Shown here: positions 58,099-64,000 of the stretch, one piece after another
Layout of the letters: the number at the start of each line of letters is the position of its first letter
How positions within the stretch are numbered: position 1 is the stretch's first letter
Origin: Scedosporium boydii
Lineage: Eukaryota; Ascomycota; Sordariomycetes; Microascales; Microascaceae
Length of the DNA stretch: 64,000 nt
Assembly (NCBI GenBank): GCA_002221725.1
Contig: NJFT01000124.1
Location: 1-64,000, forward strand
Reading direction: 5' to 3'
Notes under the pieces: generated by a model
What the model was told of the DNA's origin: nothing
Databases searched by the model: none
Seen by the model: only the letters and a program-made list of their open reading frames with translations
Position numbers and translations under genes: made by a program

Positions 58099-60372
58099 CT
58101 AACGGCGATCCTGGAGACTACCAACGAAAGATGGGTCCTTAACACTGCCACCAGCATCTCCGAGGCCAGCAATGGGACGGTTATAACTGAAGCCAGCAAA
58201 TTGGTTCTGCATGGTTTGCGACAGGAGGTCTCCCTCGACAAGGGAATCCTTTGGCGGTTCCGATGTGAATTCGGGATCAAAGTTGCCAGTATCAAGAGCA
58301 TCGACCTGTTGAGGAATACGTGTCAGCATATGGCCAGGGGGGAAAAAAAAAAAAGAAAAAAAAAAGAGAAACAAGGAGGACTCTCCCTCTCTATCTTATA
58401 TTGGGCTTGAAGAGTGGAGAGTCTGCTGAGACGGAAGCATCGAGGAAATAAATACATACCACATTCGGCTTGAAAGCGGGCTCATATTTCCGCTGGAGAA
58501 GCTTCCGCCAATCTATGGCGTGGAAGAATGGATGGGCCTTGATCTCGGCGGAGCCATTAGCTCCGAGGCGCTCGTCGGGGTTGCGGTTGAGGAGTTTTGT
58601 GAGAAGGTCCTTAGCAGCCGCAGGGATGTCCGTGGGGAAGTGTAGCGGCTCTGAAAGGATCTTGCGGTACATCTCATTCGTGTTCTCGTCATAGAAGGGA
58701 GGCAAGCCCATCAACATCTCGTACAACAGGACACCCAACGTCCACCAGTCGACCGTCTTATTGTATCCCGTGCCAAGGAGAAGCTCGGGGGCCAAGTATT
58801 CGGGAGTTCCACAGAAAGTGTTAGTTCTGTCCTCGTCCTTCATATCAAGCTTGCAGAGACCAAAGTCACAGAGGGCGATGTGGCCCTGGTAATCGAGAAG
58901 AATGTTCTCGGGTTTCAGGTCTCGGTAGATGACGTTGAAGCCATGGAGACACTCGAGAGCACAGAGAAGTTCGGCGGTGTAGAATCGGGCGCGGTTAACG
59001 TCAAATCGTCGCTCCTTCTGGAGATGGTGGAAAAGCTCCCCGCCGTTCACAAACGCGAGGACAAAATAGAGTTTCTCAGGAGATTGGAAAGAGAACTTTA
59101 GGGGAACGATGAAGGGGTTGTTGATCTGGGCTAAGACGGATCGCTCCGCCAGGGTGTGTGCAACTTCGGAGCGGGAGATGATGTGGGCCTTTCGAATGGT
59201 CTTGAGGGCATAGATACGGTGAGTGTCCTTCTTGCGCACCTGCATGACCTTACCGAAACTGCCCTTACCAACGACCTTGAGAAGGTCGAAGTCGTCAATC
59301 TTTAACTTGCCGGCCCGGATCTCCACGTACTCGACACCAATCTTGAGCTTTCCGGTACCGTACTGAACATCAACCCACTCGACACCACTGTGGCCAAGCG
59401 CCTTCTCGGCAGTCTTGTCCTTGTCCTTCTTGCTCGACTTTTGGTCATCGGCAAAGTTGGCACGCTCTTCGAATCGGGGGTTAATGCGCACAACTCCAAG
59501 GAAGATGTCTCGGCTGCGACCGGATCCAGGGGGAGCGAGAGGGTTTCGCATATAGAGGTGGACGGCGAGCTCGGTGACTCGGGAAACGTCAAACTTGTAC
59601 TGGGTATTGGCGCCAGCCCAGAGGGGGTTTTCTGGGTTGCCATCGACGGAGTTTACAAAGACTTGGACCTTGTCGAAGTCGAGAAGGGCGTAAGGCATGT
59701 ACTTGCCCGAAATTCGGCCGTGGTTTGTCGGAATGCCAGTGAAGCCTCCACCGGAGGTTTGAGGGCGGTTTCCACCATTGATATAGGATCCCGAAACGTG
59801 CTGCGATGCCGAGGTCGGTCGCACCGAACCTGCGATATTTAGGGCACTTCCGCTGGAAAGTGAGTTTTGGGAATGCTGAGACGCAAAAACATTGCGGTGC
59901 TGCTCGGGAAGGGAAAAGCCCTGGCCCTCATGTAGTGTGACGATGAGAATTCCCGGCTTCGGCGGCTTGACAACGGGAGCCTGTGACATGGCTTCGGATG
60001 CTAGAGAGCGAGGTTAGCACCAAAAGGTCAGCGTCACATGCATTAGAGGAGATGAGGATATGACGATTCGAGTTCGACTTACGGATGGCACCTTCGTTGG
60101 TAGGAGTGACGGATCCGGCGATGGATTGACTCTTCTCGTCCTTATCGGTGATAGTAGAGGTAGATGGGGATCGCGAGAAGGTGCTGGCCAGGGGACCCAA
60201 ATGGGTTTCCTTCAATTCTGGTGATGGTTAGTCGAAGTACAGTTAGACGTGGCAGGGAGCTCAGGAAAGGGGGCCAAGGACTCGGGACGTGTCCCAAGAA
60301 AAAGGAGGGGAAAGAAGGAGGATTAGGTAGGACAGAAGAAGGAAACGCACTCTTCGTAATCTTCCAAGACAT
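58099..60372 (-). CDS. sch9: AGC protein kinase of the SCH9 type, with C2-like N-terminal region
   Basis: Nutrient-signalling serine/threonine kinase acting below TORC1. Exons 60372-60351, 60217-60083, 60000-58460 and 58305-58099 join in phase to 634 residues. Residues of about 60-230 form the C2-like region typical of SCH9/Sck proteins (KPGILIVTLHEGQGF, then KYMPYALLDFDKVQVFVNS). The kinase domain starts near residue 289: LLKVVGKGSFGKVMQVRKKD, YALKTIRK with the ATP-binding Lys, NVIYRDLKPENILLD, CDFGLCKLDM, the activation loop TNTFCGTPEYLAPE and VDWWTLGVLLYEMLMGLPPF. After the last intron (154 nt) the AGC tail holds TSEPPKDSLVEGDLL and the hydrophobic motif FAGFSYNRP, a TORC1-type phosphosite. 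All catalytic residues are present. The leader upstream of 60372 is long and contains short frames. Confidence 0.93.
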
Positions 60373-62442
60373 GGTGATGCCTTGGCAAGGGGTTGGACGG
60401 AAGAGGGTGTGGAGATGCGACGATGGAGGAAAACCACGGCGAGGGAGGTATCCTGGGCTGCTGTGCTGGATTAAGGTGATGATCGCCGCAACTGGTCAGG
60501 CCTTGCTGACGATAAATGAAAGCGTGCCGAGGGGACTCGAGAAGGAGGCTGTCTCGACGGAGAATAAGAACGCCGCTCGGATGTCGCCCGAATGAATGCC
60601 GCTCGAGGTGGGATAATCGATAATCGGCAGTCGACGGGTAGGGAGGTCCTCAAGTCACCAAGCTCGAAGGTTGTTGTCTCGGTTTGGTGATAGGATGGGA
60701 CGTGATCCTGGTAGACAAGTTTGTTGTCTTGGTGAGGAAAGATGATGCCCCGCAGCAGTGAAGCAGGGGTCAAGTGTCAATCAAGTGCGAAGTGGTACGT
60801 ACTCCACTGGTGGGTGCTGCACAAGTGAAAGAGGAAGCCACTACCAACGGCAGATTCGAGCGAGATCAGTTCCCAGTTCTTCGAGGGAGCGAAGAGACAA
60901 AACTAAGCCGAAAGACGAGTCGACGTTAAAATAAAATAAACTAAGGAAAGACTCGATATCAGGGGGCGGTCGTGTTGGCAGATCCGAAGACTAAAAATGG
61001 ATTCTCGGAGCCCGAGAAAAGGGGGCAGATAACGTCGAGCTTGCTAATAAACTCAGGGGAACTGCGGATGGGGAGGCGAAGATCCCTGGTTGGGAATTGT
61101 CGTCGTTGGATTGAGACGGGGATTTGAGGGGGCAAGTTGGAGGGAGGGGCGGGGCAGTACCTCAAACCCAGGCGTTGGGAACAAGCAAGAAGAAGTACCG
61201 ATGGGAAGGGCAAGGGGGGGCCCGGAATGATGATGAAATGATACTCAAGCGCTGACTGTGGGGTACAACTAACAGTTAGGGAAAGACTTCAATTGTTCAC
61301 CAGCCAGGCATTGATTGCAATCAATGGTACTGTTGCCTCGCTCTTGTGTAGTGTAGTGTAGCACCTCGTTTAGCTTCGTAGTGGCACCAACGGCACTGCC
61401 AGGCACTGCCATGATTTAAAGTCTCGCGATCATTTTAGGGCATTAATTTGAGACTTGGAGCCCGGGACTTGCACACTGTGAGGGGCGTAGCAAAAAGATG
61501 ACTTGGATTATGGTGTGAACAGTGTTAATAGCACACGCACACGATACGAGGCTTTACGAGGTATCCTCTAGGGCTCCTCGCTCGTCAACATTGAAGGCAG
61601 TGCAATCGATGGATGCAATTCCAGCATCTGCAGTCCCACTTCGTATCGGCATCGAGCTGATTAACCTGAGTAATCATGATCAATGCCCGGGAACGCCGTC
61701 CGTACCATGGAGTCGGGCCAGAGTCGAGCGACGGAAGAGATATATTAATAGCATCATCGGTACATGGGTCGCGTCACATTAACAGCTTTCCTGACCTCCC
61801 ACTGATGCACTGATGGTATGGGAGGATGCTCAGTCAAGTACCTCAGTATTCGCCGTTGACTTCTCTAACTTCCCTGACTTCTCCGTGTGCAACATTCGCG
61901 TGATGCCCATTCTCTTTCCTGTTAGACACGCGCGTATGTGCCAATTCTTTTCGTTTCAAATTGCTCCGAGAGATGGAAGGACCAGAACCCAATTGCTTGT
62001 TCCGGCCAGTGCGGTATCTATTGCTGCTGCCTTTTTGCCTCCCAATCGAGCCTGCCTTGCCAACCAACGTCGCGTAGCTTGTTACCACGTGAGCGTTCTG
62101 TTCTGATGCTGGCAAGATTTCGTCAAGCTTCCTTGGGTCCAGCACCCTCCATCCCCCTGGGTCGGCGAAAGGTATTCACGAAGGTTCCGGTCCATCTTCT
62201 AAGTTCTTCGTAACCCAGCATTTGGGCCCCATCGGGAAATGCCAATGAACCAACATGCCTCGGAAGACTTCGACGCTAATGTTTAATATGGAAACCTTAT
62301 GTGCTTTGCAATCTTTCTTCAACTTGTCGCGGCCTCTACACATTCCAAAAGGCGACAAGCGGCTCGTGTTCCCATCTGCGGCAGCATAACTGGCTTGAAC
62401 TTTGGGATAAGGCGAGTAGAAATTCTGCCTCAGTCGTGCTGC
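60373..62442. other. promoter and 5' leader region of the SCH9-type gene, then spacer
   Basis: No supported gene. The first 800 bases are GC-rich and probably hold the leader of the kinase gene. A (TGTAG)n-like microsatellite lies near 61348-61360 and a GGCACTGCCA duplication near 61388-61409. The rest has no recognisable content. Confidence 0.4.
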
Positions 62443-64000
62443 TCACTCCTTCTCCCAGACCTCGAATTGCAGATGATTAGTGGTGGGCAGCTCTGCAATA
62501 CTCCCTATCCGTCCCTCGCCGGTGCTCCTCTGTCTTTCTGAGTGAGGTGGATACGGCGCTGGCGAGGACGGTGGATCCCAGGGACTCTGCAAATGGTGCA
62601 AGTATGCAGCCCCAACGACAGATACCGGTCTCTCAACCCCCTTTTCGGAACGAAGATCTTCTTTATATCCGAGTCCTCCTTGCGTAGTCTGTGGAGAATT
62701 AGCAGAAAGCCTAGCCACGGCTGGCTTCCCGACCACCTCCGCGGAAGGGTAATGCTTCAGCGGCTCGGGCTGGCTATATCGGTTGTTACCTTGAGTTATC
62801 TGCGGTTCACTACCTATCGGATTATCTCTCGTCTGAGTTGGTTGAGCTAGCATGTGGTTAAAGTTGCCTTGGTTATGGACCCCATCGCTGAGAGCTTCTC
62901 GCTCGAGCCCGTTATGATAGGATAAGTTCCATGGGTACCTTTGGCCGGAATTGGCTGGCGTGGTGGTCTGCCATGCAGCCGAAGGTTTCGAAACCGTGGA
63001 TGGTTGTGAAAAAGAAGAAGAGGAATGACTTATTGTTGAGGGCGTCGCCGTCGAAAAACTTGAGTATGATGGCACATGAGTGAGATCCGAGTTGCTCGGC
63101 ACAGGTTTTCTGTAAGTCGGGCTCGTAATCTTCATATTGGGAAACCCCAGGCTGACACGACGTGCGTCTGTCCCGGCGTCTGATGATCTCGTAGACGACT
63201 CCCATCTTGGTGAAATTGGCGCGTCGGGTTCTGCAACATGGGGCTGCGTTGGTGTATGCCACCCTAAACTACCTTGCCAACTCTCCCCAGATGTCCTTCG
63301 ATAACTTGATGCTAACGAGGTTTTATGAGGGCCAGCCCCAATGTCGACGGACAAAGGTCTATGATGGTCAAATGGCTCTGCTCTGGATGCTCTCCCAATG
63401 GAGTACGCATGAAATGGTCCTGATTGGGACTGGGAGGTAGTGTTCGAGATTATCTGGCTAGTTTGTATAACGGGGGAGGGATGGGCTTGCTGCAGCGCCT
63501 GGAGTCGCTCATTTGAGAGAAAGATTTCTCTCTCCCCTGCTCTCGATGTTGACGACACTGGCGTGTAACTCGCGGGTCTACCTAAGGGGGTCGTGCTATT
63601 CCCATGTCTTCCCACACTTCCGACAGAGTCCGACCAATTGCCAACACCCAGAGTCGAAAATGCACCAACCGTACTCTCCAATGCCGGGGAGCTTAGGTGG
63701 GGCTCCCACGAGGTAGTGTAAGGTGGTGGTGGTGGCCCGGAAGCGACCGCGGCTCCCAATTGTGCAATGCTTTGGCCCAGGGTGGGCGTTCCGCTGGTTG
63801 TGCCTGAGCCGGCTGTTAGACTCACTGTCTCGAGAAGAATGATATGCCAACTGAAAGGCCGCAACAATAGACGTCGGACCTACTACTGGATCTACCCATG
63901 ATATCTCCTAGAATATCTAGATTCTCGAAGGTAGGTCTCGGCTTGGCGGGCTTCTTGTCGTCGCCATCGTTCGCCCGTTCTGCCTCCTGCTGAAGGCCCC
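62443..64000 (-). CDS. Ser/Pro-rich protein, possibly a transcription regulator; 5' end outside the window
   Basis: The C-terminal part of a gene that continues beyond the right edge. The last upstream exon (64000-63896) reads GLQQEAERANDGDDKKPAK, then PRPTFENLDILGDIM. An 83-nt intron (63813-63895) joins in phase to AGSGTTSGTPTLGQSIAQLG and the exon ending at 62443. This 456-codon exon is low-complexity, rich in Ser, Pro, Thr and Gln. It has short motif-like stretches such as FPNMKITSPTYRKPVPSNSD and RPVSVVGAAYLHHLQ, and no catalytic domain. Such tails are common in fungal zinc-finger or GATA-type regulators, but the DNA-binding part, if any, lies outside, so the class is not established. Confidence 0.6.

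Overview
The window is nuclear DNA of a filamentous ascomycete (Pezizomycotina, most like a Sordariomycete). Genes carry short introns (about 44-170 nt) with GT..AG borders and CTAAC-type branch sites. The products are typical of such fungi: mannitol-1-phosphate dehydrogenase, an AA9 LPMO, a GH27 alpha-galactosidase, a fungal-type terpene synthase and a SCH9-type AGC kinase with a C2-like N-terminus. All coordinates come from hand translation and splice-site reading; no database search was possible.

Left part (1-32 kb) looks accessory. It holds an amidase-signature enzyme, a truncated CmcJ/AsaB-like fragment, a secreted alpha-galactosidase, a J-domain protein with an in-frame stop, an 18-bp minisatellite, a secreted beta-propeller phytase with EGF-like modules, a lone terpene synthase, a 2EXR/F-box-like protein, a broken Aurora kinase copy, a QDR-type MFS transporter, a fructosamine-kinase-like protein, a multi-pass membrane protein with an in-frame stop, a GNAT-ankyrin protein with a frameshifted end, and an AA9 LPMO. 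Four of these genes are interrupted by point lesions, while the secreted-enzyme genes between them are intact. Long gene-poor spacers separate them.

Middle (32-43 kb) holds two intact metabolic genes, a hydantoinase/oxoprolinase-DUF917 fusion and a flavin monooxygenase. A gene-poor stretch follows with a tRNA-derived, SINE-like element of striking predicted RNA fold, a tiny ORF, a tRNA-Ser(CGA), and a 76-aa Cys-tailed protein that only appears after splicing.

Right part (44-64 kb) is a core housekeeping block, all on the minus strand and all intact: coatomer beta' (SEC27), mannitol-1-phosphate 5-dehydrogenase, glucose-6-phosphate isomerase, the SCH9 kinase, and the 3' part of a Ser/Pro-rich, possibly regulatory gene cut by the window edge. 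Phosphoglucose isomerase and mannitol-1-phosphate dehydrogenase act on the same metabolite, fructose-6-phosphate. I found no convincing new multi-gene system. The points most worth a second look are the run of decayed genes, the structured SINE-like RNA, the lone terpene synthase with an altered metal-binding motif, and the small Cys-tailed protein.
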